64,000 nt of DNA from CAZVBV01 sp964509975 (GTDB lineage: Bacteria > Patescibacteriota > Gracilibacteria > UBA4473), in assembly GCA_964509975.1 (NCBI GenBank), contig CAZDZO010000001.1, positions 1-64,000 on the forward strand. Direction: 5' to 3'. Under the pieces are notes generated by a model. It did not search any database. It worked only from the letters and a program-made list of their open reading frames with translations, and was not told where the DNA came from. Shown piece by piece: positions 33,064-44,700 of the stretch. The translations under genes were made by a program, and so were the position numbers. Position 1 is the stretch's first letter, and each line of letters begins with the position of its first letter.

Positions 33064-33216
33064 ATGGAAACACAAGTTACGATCCAGACCATTCCCGTTG
33101 CCGTAAAAGAACTGAGAATTCTCGTTTTCCTTTGGAAAAGAATAAATTCTACTGATGCCCAAGTTACACTTTTTCATAGAAAAGTCAATACAGGGAAAAG
33201 GTACTACATTACATAG
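33064..33216 (+). CDS. Possible small protein, 50 residues
   Basis: An open frame of 50 codons starts at an ATG 8 nt after a TATATT box (33050-33055), which fits the promoter-start spacing of this genome. The product begins METQVTIQTIPVAVKELRIL and is basic at the end. There is no homology I can name. The opposite strand has no gene here, so it may be real, but it could be chance. Confidence 0.3.
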   Translation: METQVTIQTIPVAVKELRILVFLWKRINSTDAQVTLFHRKVNTGKRYYIT

Positions 33217-33228
33217 CAACTACCAATG

Positions 33229-33242
33229 GGGATACGTATCCC
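33229..33242. repeat. GGGATACGTATCCC palindrome beside the lepA stop
   Basis: A 14-base perfect palindrome ends 2 nt from the lepA stop codon on the minus strand. Shorter copies are inside genes at 5519-5530 and 11163-11174. Confidence 0.6.
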
Positions 33243-33244
33243 TA

Positions 33245-35053
33245 TTATTTTTTCATCATAGCAAAAAATGCATCTTGGGGGATTGTCACCTTCCCAAACT
33301 GTTTCAGTCGCTTTTTTCCTTTCTTTTGTTTCTTAAGAAGTTTATTTTTTCGAGTCACATCACCTCCGTACAACTTCGCCGTCACATCTTTTCGCATGGC
33401 AGAAATTGTCGTTCTCGCCAGAATCCGCGCTCCAATAGTCGCCTGAATCGCAATTGCAAACTGTGCTTTTGGAATAATTTCCTTGAGTCGCTGACACCAT
33501 TCTAAACCAATGTTGTACGCTCCATCTTTATGCACGATCTGACTCAGTGCGTCTACTCGGTCTCCCGCAACTAATATATCAAGTCTCACTAGATCTTCCG
33601 TACGAAGCTCAATTGGCTCGTATGACATGGAGGCATATCCAGACGTGAGTGATTTCAGGTCATCATAAAAGTCCGTGATAATTGAAGCGAGTGGAATTTC
33701 AAAAAAGAGTTCTACTCTCGTTGGGTCTGTGTACTGAAGGTTTTTGTGTATCCCCCGACGCTGTGCGCAAAGTTCCATGATCGCACCAACGAAGTCTGAA
33801 GGGGTAAGAATCACAATCTTCATCCACGGCTCTTGTATCTCTAAATAATGTCCAGCCTCAGGCAATTCTCCAGGGTTTGAAATTGTTTTTTTCGTTTTGT
33901 CGTTCAGCACAACATCATAAGAAACCGACGGCGCCGTTACCAAAAGATCAAGGTCAAATTCTCGTTCGAGTCGCTCCTGAACAATGTCGAGATGAAGTAA
34001 ACCCAAAAATCCCACTCGAAATCCATGTCCCAAAGCGCCAGAATGTTCTGGAGTAAATTGCAATGACGCATCATTGAGAGCGAGTTTTTCCAATGCTTTC
34101 CGAAGGAGTGAAAAATCATCTCCACTCGTTGGGTAAATACCGGCAAATACAAAAGGCGTCACTTCTTTATATCCGGGAAGTGGCATAATTTTATCGCCTT
34201 CTTTTTCTTTCCCTTGCCAGAGCGTTTCTCCTACTTTTGCGTCAACAACGTTCTTCAGCCCCGTGACAACATATCCCACTTCGCCTTCTTTGAGAGACTG
34301 GGTTGGGGAATATTGCGGATTTAGAAATCCTACTTCGATTGCTTCGATTTGGCGTCCTGTTTTTAGCAACCGAAGCTTGTCTCCTTTTTTAATTTCCCCT
34401 TGAAACACGCGCACACTCGATACCACTCCTCGATAGGAATCAAAAGTGGAATCAAAAATGAGCGCTTTTGTTTCTCCTTCTGTGAAAACATTGTCCGCAT
34501 TCTCAAAGACTTCGTTTTTGTCCGGGAGTGGAACACGCTCAATAATTCTGTCAAGCAAGGCAGGTACTCCTGTCCCTTCTTTTCCTGACACTTGCAGGAT
34601 ATCTTCTGCGGTAAATCCCAGAAGCTTTTCTATTTCCATGGCACGACGTTCTGGTTCTGCAGCAGGAAGATCAATTTTATTAAGTACCGGAATAATGGTA
34701 AGTCCGTGTTCGAGTGCAAGAAATACATTTGCCAATGTTTGTGCTTCAATTCCCTGTGTGGCATCTACCACAAGAATCGCTCCCTCACACGCTGCCAAAG
34801 AGCGTGAAACTTCATAAGAAAAATCCACATGCCCCGGAGTATCAATCAAATTAAGTTGTGTACCCTTCCAACCCATTCGAACAGGTTGGAGCTTGATTGT
34901 AATTCCTCGTTCTCGCTCCAAATCCATCGTATCAAGCAACTGTTCTTTCATCTCTCTTTTGTCGATGGTTCCAGTTGTTTCCAAAAATCTGTCGGCAAGT
35001 GTTGATTTCCCGTGATCGATATGCGCAATGATGCAAAAATTTCGTATATCCAT
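33245..35053 (-). CDS. lepA: Elongation factor 4 (LepA)
   Basis: LepA is a ribosome-associated GTPase of the EF-G family. The 602-residue product has the G1 motif AHIDHGKST, the RGITIK switch, G3 DTPGH, G4 NKID, and the LepA-specific C-terminal domain (KLYGGDVTRKNKLLKKQKKGKKR given here in part as YGGDVTRKNKLLKKQKKG). The start is the ATG at 35053 (MDIRNFCIIAHIDHG); in-frame upstream codons lie in the divergent promoter. The promoter shares its -35 box with that of the pseudopilin operon. Length is normal. Confidence 0.95.
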   Translation of the reverse strand: MDIRNFCIIAHIDHGKSTLADRFLETTGTIDKREMKEQLLDTMDLERERGITIKLQPVRMGWKGTQLNLIDTPGHVDFSYEVSRSLAACEGAILVVDATQGIEAQTLANVFLALEHGLTIIPVLNKIDLPAAEPERRAMEIEKLLGFTAEDILQVSGKEGTGVPALLDRIIERVPLPDKNEVFENADNVFTEGETKALIFDSTFDSYRGVVSSVRVFQGEIKKGDKLRLLKTGRQIEAIEVGFLNPQYSPTQSLKEGEVGYVVTGLKNVVDAKVGETLWQGKEKEGDKIMPLPGYKEVTPFVFAGIYPTSGDDFSLLRKALEKLALNDASLQFTPEHSGALGHGFRVGFLGLLHLDIVQERLEREFDLDLLVTAPSVSYDVVLNDKTKKTISNPGELPEAGHYLEIQEPWMKIVILTPSDFVGAIMELCAQRRGIHKNLQYTDPTRVELFFEIPLASIITDFYDDLKSLTSGYASMSYEPIELRTEDLVRLDILVAGDRVDALSQIVHKDGAYNIGLEWCQRLKEIIPKAQFAIAIQATIGARILARTTISAMRKDVTAKLYGGDVTRKNKLLKKQKKGKKRLKQFGKVTIPQDAFFAMMKK

Positions 35054-35062
35054 TCGGGCGCG

Positions 35063-35113
35063 ATAGTACCCAAAAACCGCTGACTTGCAACTTCTGCCCC
35101 CTCCTTCTACAAT
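35063..35113. promoter_or_regulatory. Divergent promoters of lepA and the pseudopilin operon sharing one -35 box
   Basis: The palindromic hexamer TTGCAA at 35085-35090 serves as -35 on both strands. Leftward, the -10 TACTAT is at 35063-35068 (spacer 16) and the lepA ATG follows 9 nt later. Rightward, the -10 TACAAT is at 35108-35113 (spacer 17) and the pseudopilin ATG at 35121 follows 7 nt later. One polymerase should exclude the other. Confidence 0.8.
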
Positions 35114-35120
35114 AAATCTG

Positions 35121-35642
35121 ATGCAAAAAAAGAACGGATTCTCCCTTCTTGAACTCCTCATTGTAACGGGGATTGTTGCCTTACTCGCTGCTATCTCTGT
35201 ACCAAACTACATGAGAATGCGAAGTTTTTCATCTTTCAATGACGAAGTAAATCTCATCTTTGATCAATTTTTGGAAGTGCGCACAAATGCACTCACTGGA
35301 AAAATGTGTAACAACAGTCCTAGTTTAAAATGGATTTTCACATTAGATCAAAATTCTTCTCAAATCTTGTGTCAAAACAGTGCTGAAGAGATTGCTACAG
35401 CAGATTATGATGTCATTTGGCGCAATACACAACAAATAGAGCTCGATGATGGGGTTGCTTATTATGCACGTGTAGAATTCCTCCCTGACACGACTCAAGC
35501 CACTATACCTGTCGAATCTGTTCAATACACTGATTTAAAAATTTTATTAGAACATTCTTCCGGTCGTCAGCGAACTATTTGTTTTAATCGCATCGCAGGA
35601 ATTCCTGAAATTTCTTCTGGAAACATTGATTGCACCCCCTAG
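35121..35642 (+). CDS. Type IV pilin-like prepilin (pseudopilin 1)
   Basis: The 173-residue protein has a class III signal: short basic leader MQKKNG followed by FSLLELLIVTGIVALLAAIS, with Glu at position 5 of the mature part. Mature residue Phe follows Gly, the PilD cleavage site. The globular part contains two Cys pairs. It probably is a minor (FimT/GspH-like) pilin. It is the first gene of a three-pilin operon. The in-frame TTG at 35085 is the -35 box, so 35121 is the start. Confidence 0.88.
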   Translation: MQKKNGFSLLELLIVTGIVALLAAISVPNYMRMRSFSSFNDEVNLIFDQFLEVRTNALTGKMCNNSPSLKWIFTLDQNSSQILCQNSAEEIATADYDVIWRNTQQIELDDGVAYYARVEFLPDTTQATIPVESVQYTDLKILLEHSSGRQRTICFNRIAGIPEISSGNIDCTP

Positions 35643-35644
35643 AA

Positions 35645-36301
35645 ATGAATTTTTTAAAAAAACAACCTGGTGAAAGTATTGTCGAAGTACTCGTTGCGGC
35701 AACGCTTTTGGTAGTTGTTTTAAGTACTGCTTTTATTTCTCTCAATAGAGCTGCTCAAACTAGTATAAACGTTGAAAATCGAATTGCAGCCATTAATCTT
35801 GCTCGTGAAGGAATGGAAGCCGTTCGTAATATTCGAGATACAAATTGGTTAAAATACTCTGGAAACAAACGCGAAAAATGGCTTTGCCTTGATAGTGTTG
35901 CCAGTCCTAATGAATGTACCCCTTCTTCTTATCTCACAATTTCTAATGGATACTATCTAGTAAATTTTTCCGAAACAGCGAATCGCTATTACCTTTCGGA
36001 AGTGGCAGGAGCTGATGAACTCGATATTCCGAACGATTCTGCTGACCGAGAATCTTTTCGTCTTTATTTCGATAGTAGTAACCGATTCACTCATGACGAT
36101 GACTTTGGCGCAAATCCAGCAACAGCTTTTTACCGACAAATAGAGATTGTTGTTATTTCTGATGATGTCTGTGGAACTGATGGATGTATTGAAGAAAAAA
36201 TGGTAGTCACAAGTCGCGTCGGATGGATTGAGGGCGACTCGACGAAAAACGTAGTTCTTGAGACTCATCTTTTTGATTTTTACCAACGTGATGAATACTA
36301 A
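35645..36301 (+). CDS. Type IV pilus minor pilin, PilV/GspI-like
   Basis: The 218-residue protein starts MNFLKKQPG followed by ESIVEVLVAATLLVVVLSTA, a prepilin signal where the residue after Gly is Glu instead of Phe. Then LAREGMEAVRNIRDTNWLKY, typical of PilV-like minor pilins. The ATG at 35645 lies 2 nt after the preceding stop codon, and the end overlaps the next gene by 11 nt, so it is translationally coupled within the operon. Confidence 0.85.
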   Translation: MNFLKKQPGESIVEVLVAATLLVVVLSTAFISLNRAAQTSINVENRIAAINLAREGMEAVRNIRDTNWLKYSGNKREKWLCLDSVASPNECTPSSYLTISNGYYLVNFSETANRYYLSEVAGADELDIPNDSADRESFRLYFDSSNRFTHDDDFGANPATAFYRQIEIVVISDDVCGTDGCIEEKMVVTSRVGWIEGDSTKNVVLETHLFDFYQRDEY

Positions 36302-37229
36302 AAAATCTGGTTATTCGCTTCTTGAAATACTCATTGCCATAACCTTGGCAGCCATTGTTATTACGGCTGCCGTGAGAAGTGTTGGTAGTGTTTATTTTTC
36401 TCAGAAAAAAATTCATGTCACGCAAAGTTTTTCCACAGAAACACAATTTCTCATGGAACGATTGGTACAACTTGTTCGCACGAATACCATTGATTATGAC
36501 CGATTTTTCGTAGAAGTGGGACCTAATGGAACTGATTGTGCCACTTTTGATGATAAACAAACCCCTGAAAGTGAGGGGGCTTTGGATAATACGGATGAGA
36601 ATCGTGCTGATCTTGGATATGGAAACATTTTCTTTTGGGATACAAACAATGACGACATTCTTGATCGAAACCTCGGAGGACTAATGCTCGATGGGAACAC
36701 TGATTTTTGTACACAAGCTTGGGATAAAGAGGACGAACAATCAACACTCTATCTTATTAACAGTAGTCGAACCTTGCGAATGGCTGTCCATGAAGGAGCA
36801 AACTCTACTATTGAAATCGAACAACAGCTCGGAGCAGACCTTGATGGAGATGGAATTGTTGATATCTGGGATGATCTTGGTGTTTGGGATTCTGGAAACA
36901 GTATTTGCCAAATTCGTGATGGAGGCGTTGGACCGTTTTACGATATTCTTGGAGAGCATTCGCAAGAGTTTTGCCTTCAGGCACACGAATGGACAGTTGT
37001 ATCTCCCAATAATATTGCTATTGAAAACCTTTCTTTTTCACCAGCTCCAAATCAAGACCCATTTTTAAGTTTCGCCCTTGATGATGCACAGGTCCATCCC
37101 CATGTGATAGTCTTCCTTGAAACCACACTACGAAATCCAGAGAACTTTGGAATGACTCTCTCCGAAATTCCAAATATTTCACTGCAAACAGCGGCTTCTT
37201 CTCGTGTCTTTGGAAACATTAGAAAGTAA
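36291..37229 (+). CDS. Type IV pilus minor pilin, PilW/GspJ-like
   Basis: The 312-residue protein has a prepilin signal MNTKKSG then YSLLEILIAITLAAIVITAA. The long globular domain includes an EF-hand-like loop DLDGDGIVDIWDD (near residue 190), which may bind calcium. The start overlaps the previous stop codon (36291-36301). The three proteins together resemble the minor pilin tip complex that primes pilus assembly. Confidence 0.82.
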   Translation: MNTKKSGYSLLEILIAITLAAIVITAAVRSVGSVYFSQKKIHVTQSFSTETQFLMERLVQLVRTNTIDYDRFFVEVGPNGTDCATFDDKQTPESEGALDNTDENRADLGYGNIFFWDTNNDDILDRNLGGLMLDGNTDFCTQAWDKEDEQSTLYLINSSRTLRMAVHEGANSTIEIEQQLGADLDGDGIVDIWDDLGVWDSGNSICQIRDGGVGPFYDILGEHSQEFCLQAHEWTVVSPNNIAIENLSFSPAPNQDPFLSFALDDAQVHPHVIVFLETTLRNPENFGMTLSEIPNISLQTAASSRVFGNIRK

Positions 37230-37288
37230 ACCTCCGCTTCCCTCTTTTGTCAGAATTCTTACAATGGAAACGATTTTATATTTTTTTT

Positions 37289-38707
37289 ATGTCTGAAATT
37301 GTTGTTCGTATGCCACCATCACCCACCGGAGGACTTCATCTCGGGACTGCTCGGACAGCCCTTTTTAATTATTTATTTGCCAAACATCATGGTGGAAAAA
37401 TTATATTTCGATGGGAAGACACCGACAAAGAACGCAGTAAAAAAGAATTCGAAACTGAAATTCTAGAAGGATTGAAATGGTTGGGAATGGATTTCGAAAC
37501 TCAATCAGATCATTTTTTTAGACAGACTGAAAATATTAAAACTCATAAAGAATGGCTCCTAAAATTATGGGAAGCCGAGAAAATATTCCCTTGTTTTGTA
37601 ACTCCTGAAGAGATCGCTCACATGCGAACAGAGGCGACCAAACAAAAAACTAATTTTGTCTTTTGGTCTCCTTTTCGAGAGGAATCTAGGGAAATATTGG
37701 ATGAAAAAATGAAATCTGGGGAATCTTTCGTATGGAGACTTCGTGTTCCGCGGGATAAAGACGTTCGTTTTAAAGACCTTATTCGTGGGGATATTTCTGT
37801 AAATACAAATACGCTTGGTGATTTTGTAATCGCTCGTTCTGATAACTCGGTGCTCTATCTTTTGGCAAACGTAGTGGATGATTGGACACAAGGAGTCACT
37901 CATGTCCTCCGAGGAGAGGATCATATTTCTAATACCCCAAAACAAATCCTTCTCTATAAAGCGCTTGGTGCTGACATACCTCAATTTGGACACATTCCTC
38001 TCGTGCTAGATGCACAAAAACGAAAACTCTCTAAGCGAAATGTAGACCCTGATACCTGTGTGCTTATCAAAGACTTTCAAGAAAAAGGATTTTTGCCTGA
38101 AGCCGTGGTTAATGGATTAGTACTCTTGGGTTGGAATCCAAAATCAACAGATGAAGTGTTCTCTTTTGAAAAATTAATAAAAATATTTGCACTCGAAAAC
38201 GTAAATCCTGGAGCAGCACAATACAATTTCGAAAAAATGAAATGGTTCAATACTCACTGGATTCGAACTATTGAGCTTTCAAAATTAAATGAACATTTCA
38301 AAGGATTTTCAGGACAAGATTGTGAGAAACGAATACTGGAAGTAGCACGCGAAAAGAGTCGCGATTTACATGATATCGTTGCACAACTTGAATATCTCAC
38401 ACAAGATCCTGACATTACTCGCGAACTCCTTTTGAGTGAAAAGATGAATATTGATCAAGCCATGGCGCAAAGGGTGCTGAAAGAAATTCAAAATATGTTA
38501 GAGACACTGAATGAGAATGAATGGAATCGCGAAAAACTCAGAGAACTTTCTACCGAAAAAATCACCGAACTCTGTTTGAAGAATGGACAATTCCTTTCTC
38601 CTTTTCGAATTGCGTTGTCTAATAGGCCCGTATCCGTAGGACCTTTTGAAATCGCTGAAATACTCGGAAAGAACGAAACACTTCGTCGAATCAAGCGTGC
38701 TCAATAA
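37289..38707 (+). CDS. gltX: Glutamyl-tRNA synthetase
   Basis: The 472-residue enzyme charges tRNA-Glu (and often tRNA-Gln in bacteria without GlnRS). The N-terminus has RMPPSPTGGLHLGTARTALF (HIGH variant HLGT), and FRWEDTDKERS. The KMSKS loop reads KRKLSKR near residue 247. The C-terminal anticodon-binding domain ends in ALSNRPVSVGPFEIAEILGK. I start it at 37289; 14 earlier in-frame codons have no support. It follows the pilin operon by 59 nt. Confidence 0.94.
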   Translation: MSEIVVRMPPSPTGGLHLGTARTALFNYLFAKHHGGKIIFRWEDTDKERSKKEFETEILEGLKWLGMDFETQSDHFFRQTENIKTHKEWLLKLWEAEKIFPCFVTPEEIAHMRTEATKQKTNFVFWSPFREESREILDEKMKSGESFVWRLRVPRDKDVRFKDLIRGDISVNTNTLGDFVIARSDNSVLYLLANVVDDWTQGVTHVLRGEDHISNTPKQILLYKALGADIPQFGHIPLVLDAQKRKLSKRNVDPDTCVLIKDFQEKGFLPEAVVNGLVLLGWNPKSTDEVFSFEKLIKIFALENVNPGAAQYNFEKMKWFNTHWIRTIELSKLNEHFKGFSGQDCEKRILEVAREKSRDLHDIVAQLEYLTQDPDITRELLLSEKMNIDQAMAQRVLKEIQNMLETLNENEWNREKLRELSTEKITELCLKNGQFLSPFRIALSNRPVSVGPFEIAEILGKNETLRRIKRAQ

Positions 38708-38712
38708 TTATT

Positions 38713-41700
38713 TTATTCTCGAAGAATCTTTGGTTTTTCCATTCGTTTAATTTTTACGTCATTTTCATTATCCAATTTGATTTGTTCTCGACCAGAATTT
38801 GGATCAAGTGGGTTCCATGAATTTCGTGTTGGATAGTAATATGGAGCAACCTCTTTTTGATCATAATATTCTCGCGTTCTCAGATATGTCTCAATATCTG
38901 AACTCTTCATCCGTCGTGTTCCAAGTCGTCCCTGTTCTTCTTTTTCTTCTCCTCTGAATTTCAAAAGGAAACGCTTGAAAGCGTTTTCTGGTGTAAATGT
39001 TTCTTTTTTATGATTTACCGCTTGCACAAACCATGTTGCAAACTCTCCTCGGGTGATTTTTTTGTTATGGTAAAAGAATCGACCAGAAGCAAATGTTTTA
39101 AACCATCCCGCTTGCTTTGCGGCAACAAGCATCGGTGCAAGTGGATCATTTTTAAGAACGTCACTGTAAGACGTTGTTTTTGCTTTTGGATTAATATCAA
39201 GCGGAAATACTGAAGACATTGCTAAAAGAACCTCTTCTCTTGTCGGTGGCTCTTCTGGTAATATTTTGAGATCAATAATCCCCTCCTTCATGGCCGTATA
39301 AAAGAGAAGGCTTTCCAATTTATTTTGAAGTGGAAAGTCTAAAATTTCTGGAAGCTGCGCTTTTTTGAGTGTCGGATAATCTTCTGTCGGAATACAGTTT
39401 GCCGCAAAAAGAAGTTGCAGTACCTGACTCCATGTTACCGTATCGTTGGGTTTAAATTTGTTTTCCTCATCAATATGAATAACTCCATATGAATCCATTA
39501 TCATAATATCTTCAACGTAGAGATGTCTCTGAGAAACATCGCTACAGTATTCTAAGCGTGGTTTTTCATTTAAACAAATCCCTTCTTTTTTTGCTGATGC
39601 AAGATAGCTTTCTCCCCCATCAAGTGTTCTTCGCTCTGCCCCCAAAAGTCCAGTTACTCGCTGTGCCACATACGGTTGAACTTTGAATTCATCAACTGCC
39701 AGTCGACCTGATTTATATCCGACAAAGAGGTCTCGTCCATATGCATCTGTTCTCGTAACAATTTCACCTTCTACTCCTTCATTAAGTTGTTTTACTTGTT
39801 CAAGGGCGAATTTATATCCTTTCTCTGCAATTCGAAGCAATTCATCTTGCTTCATTCCTGCCCACCGAAGAGCAATCTTCCCGCTCGGATCAATATCAAT
39901 AAGTCCATACTCTCCTTGAATTTTTCCAGGATCCGTAAGGAGTTCTAGTATCGGAGAAATTCTCAAGTCTTCTCTTTCAAGGGCAATTGTTTCTTCGTAT
40001 TTTAAATACATTGGATTGTACATTCGCACCAAATATTCACTATCTCCTGGGATATTAAGAGAATACTCTCCTTGCCAATCTGTTGTTGTTTCGAAGGAGT
40101 ATCCTCCATCAATAAATTTCACAATAACTCCTTGAACAGGTTCGCTATTCGTATTAAGAAGCTGTCCTGTTACGTGCACTCCTCGCTGAACATCAATGAT
40201 TTGAGAAGTGAGGGCATTTGTTTGATCAAGTACCAGTATTTGTCCTTCCAAGAAGGTATTCGGGAAAGTGATTATTCCAAGTCCGACTGCTGTTGTATCG
40301 TCTTGTGTGAGTGAATTTAAGTTGCCATCTTTAATTTCAAAGATTTCTAACTTCGCACTTGCTTTTCCATTGAGTGTAAGATCAATAAATCCCTGAATGA
40401 AAAGTTGGTCATCAATAAGGTTGTTGAATACTGGATTTTCTCCATCCTCTGCTACATAAAAAACAAATCCTGGAGCTTTCACAACTTGCCCATCTGTATG
40501 GATAAATTCCGCAGAAAGCGTATGTGTTCCTGCTTCAAGCGGAAGTTCGATAAAAGTGCGTCCAGAAGCATCTGCAACTCCTGTTGCAATCACTTCTCCT
40601 GAAGCATTTTTTACTGCTACATGTCTTCCTACTGGTGCTTTTGCAATGAAAGTAAATGGGGTATCTGTTGTTTTTTCAGATGTTGTTTGTGGAAAAAGAA
40701 GGAGAACTCTATGATCACTCGAATCACTTGGATCAGTTCCATCTGTTGATTCTGTTCCGTCAAAAACACTGTCCCCATCTGAATCTGTTTTTGTTGGATT
40801 CGTATTGGCTTGATATTCTTGCAGGTTTGTTAGTGTATCAGAATCCACATCAGTGCTAGCATCGCTCGGATTATTTTTATCTAGTCCGTACAAATCCTCC
40901 CACCAATCTGGCATCAAGTCTGAATCCGTATCTGTTGGCTGATTAGTTGCTGTTTTTACATTTTCTGCATTCCCAAGATTATCAACTGAGAAATATTTCA
41001 CCGTATAATAATCTCCATCAAACGTAATATTCTCTGACAGAATAGATGTTCCCGTTGTACTTTCTGTTGTTGGTGTAGTTCCATCTGTTGTGTAGTACGT
41101 TTGAGCAACCCCCGAACTCACTGGTGCATCGCTTGGCGTAAGTGTTATGGTAAAAGGTGTCGTTGGTGGTATCTCTGTTGGAGCGTCATGCATTGTTACC
41201 GGAACCGTTCTATCTACTTTTACAATAACCACTGTGCTCTCCCTTGTGTTTCCCGCTAAATCGGTAGAAATAACTTTAAAACTATATTCTCCATCTTGAT
41301 TCGTTCCGTCAGCTGTTCCGTCATCAGTGAAATAATACGTACCTGTGTCTGGAGATGTCTCAGTAGTTGATATTTGAGTAAAATCAAAATCATTGTCTCC
41401 AGAAAGCGCCTCATCTCCGTTTTGATCAAATCGCGCATATGTCACAATCGAATCAATCCCCGAATTAACATCCACCCCTGTTGAAGTGAAGGCTGTGGAG
41501 TTGGCTGCTACAAATCCATTATTTGTCGTCAAATCAAGTGCTAAAGCAAAAGTTGCCGTTGGTGCAAGCGAGTCTACTTTTACTTCAATATCTTGTGGCG
41601 TTTCCGAATTCCCGGCTTTATCTATTGAGAAAACACTGAGAGTGTTTACACCATTCATGTTAAATAAAATCGGAACTACGTAAGGCGCTATCCCTGCTGA

Positions 41701-44700
41701 ATTTTTATTGAAGAGCGTTTCGGATACTCCAGACTCATCATCCGTTGCGCCAAGCGTTGCTATTACAGGAACAGAATACCACCCTCCCTCACTTGGCGTT
41801 CCTGAAATTGAAGAAGTTGTTACGGGATCCGTTTTGTCTATAAGAACCGACATGATCACCGATTTTCCACCGGTTTCTGTTGCGCTCTTCGCACGAACGG
41901 TATAATTATAAGATTGTCCGTCGACTTTTGCTTCTGTGTCTGTATACACCGTCGTATCTGCATCGACCGTTGTATGGATGACTACATCGTCTCGTAACAC
42001 CTCGTAGGCGGTAATGTTCGAAATATCATCTGCCGTTAACCAGTCCACTACTACCGTATCTGTTGTGGAATAGGAAACAGCGTTCTCAAAAGCTGGTGGA
42101 TAAGTTTCTGTAGAACTTACATGAAATTGCATTGTGGCCGTTTCTGTCTCGATTCCAGCATTATTGGTTGCGATAATTTTGTACACATAAAATTCATCAT
42201 CCACTGTTGTAGTGTCGATAAATGTCGTTGTTGTGGTTGTTCCCATCGAATGCATTGGCACTGAAAGCTGTACATTTCGCGATGCATCAAAAATATTATC
42301 TTCCCTAAAGATTTCATACTGCTGAATTCCTGATTCCCCGTCAGTTGATGCAGACCAAGTAATAATTTGATCTCCCACTGGTGCCGGATGTTGATGCACA
42401 TCAAGAGCGAATTCTGTTGGTGCTGTTGTATCAATTGTTGTTCCATCGCTGTAAACAAAATCTGATTTTAGGGCGACTCCATCGACCGCTTTTACTCGGG
42501 CATAATAAGTCTCTCCCTGTGTTCCCGCATATGTATGGTTAACTCGTATATAATGATTATCTTCAAAGACAATATTTGAAAAATTATTTTCATCTGAAAT
42601 TTGAACTTCATAGTGATCTACGCCTGATCCTCCAGTATCCGTAAAGTTGTTCCAAGAAAATATAATGTTTGTTTCTGCTGAATACGCAGACTGATTGGCA
42701 ACTGTTCCTTCTACTGGCGCCTGAGTATCAATAGTGGTAGAGACTATTTCAGAAAAGATTGTTTCTTCCCCCCCCGCATCACGAAGTTTCACTCGATAAT
42801 AATACATCGTTCCATTTGATAAATTTTGAAAATCATACGATGTCTCTGGAATCCATCCTGAGTTTTGAGTGATAGTTTCAAAGTTTTCATCCATCGACAT
42901 TTCTGCATAAAACTGTGCCGATGGAACCTCTGAAGCCCAGGTGAAAGAAACACTATTGGATCCCACAAATGTTGGAAGGGTGTTTACCGTTGGTGGTCCT
43001 GCTTCAATAGTAACAACTTCAAAAGCCGTTTCTTCCGAATCTACGTTTGAAGCATTTTCTCCCACATACGCACGAACAAAGATCGTATGTTCTCCCACGA
43101 CAAACGTAAGAGCCTCACTTTGCCATGTTCCCACAGTCTCCGTAATATCAAAAAAATCTCTCGGAGCCTCTTCTCCTTCTACAAATATCGCTACACGCGT
43201 CGGAACCGTTCCTTTCCAAAGAGGGTCTCCTGTTCCTGATATAGTGTATTCATAGCTATCTTCGGAATCTCGAACAACTGAGACAATCACCGGTGTTTGA
43301 ATTGGAATATTGGCATCATTATCATGATCCTCTCCTTTAATTTCACCTTCCTCGTCTTCATATAAATTTGCCAATCCATCTCCGTCTAAGTCAGGAACAC
43401 CTGATTCGTAGATATAAAAAGATCTATCAGAAGAAACCACTGTGGACGCATTGGCCCCCATGTACGTTCTCGCAAACACTGTATGACTTCCTGGATTAAT
43501 AGTAGCACTACATTCCCAATTACTGATATAAGTAGGTGCAATACTTGTAAGACTAGCTTGACTAAGGATTTCTGAGGTAGCGAGCGTAGAAGTATTAAGT
43601 TCTGTAATTCCGCTCTCAGACAATATGTATGCTTTATTCCGAAGACTATCTTGTACTACATCAACAACTACTTCCGAAGTCGATTGAAGGAACATTTTCG
43701 TATTTTCAGAAAACCAGTTGGTTGTGGTGTTATAGAGAGAAAGAATTTGATCACTGGAGTAGGCTTCATTTACTACAAAAGGAAGCGCTACTGATCCTGA
43801 AAAATATTCTGAGTCATATCCATATCCGATACGCAAGTCTTCCGTCACACTGACAATGTTTCCAGTGTGTGAATTTACTTCTTCCAAGGCACCGTTTCTA
43901 TAGATGCGCACATTCGTTCCATCATACGTTCCCACAATAAATTCCCACGTATCAGCCGCAGGAGTTGTTTGTATCGATGCAGCTTGGAATCCTTGATCCG
44001 TTCTAATTCCAAAAAAGTAAGGATCTTCTGCAAACGGATAATTAAAAAAATTGTCTCCCGCTGACAAGAAATAACTTCTGGTCTCAATCGAAGTTCCGTG
44101 TGTTAATATTTTTTGATACGGTCCCGTCCCCCCTGTCGTAGGTCGTTTAATCCACATTCCAACTGTAATTTCATCACCCGTAATGTTGAAATCTGTATCA
44201 CTAGAACTGAGATAATTTGAAGTTCCATTAAAAGTGAATTGTTGCATTTCTGCTCCCGAAGCCACCGCACTTATGGTAACGCTTCCGTTGTTTGTAAGAT
44301 TATTTCCAGATCCACTTCTATCGGTTCCCCCGTCAAGCCACACTCCCTGTTCTGCTCCCAACATAGAAAATGTTGTGTATGTTGGCGTGAGATACTTATA
44401 TGATAGAAAAGCCGTTCCTCCATTTGCAAAGGATGTCGCCACTTCAGAAGCGGAAAGAACGCGATTGTAAAATCGAATATCCTTCATTTTCCCCTGAAAA
44501 AAATCTGTTTCTTTTCCTATCGTGGCATTACTAAGGGTGATCCCTGTATCTGTTGTAATAACAACGTGTCGCAAGTTCGTATCAATAGTAGTGCTAATTT
44601 CCCCGTCAACATACATTGATGGTGTATCAAATCCCGTGGCACTTACCGTTCCTGAGGTTACTTCAATTGTATGTGTTCCTTCGTCAAAATCGAAAATATC

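Noticed and set aside
34446..34817. Plus-strand 123-codon frame opposite lepA
   Set aside because: It is the antisense of conserved GTPase motifs of lepA and shows no homology of its own.
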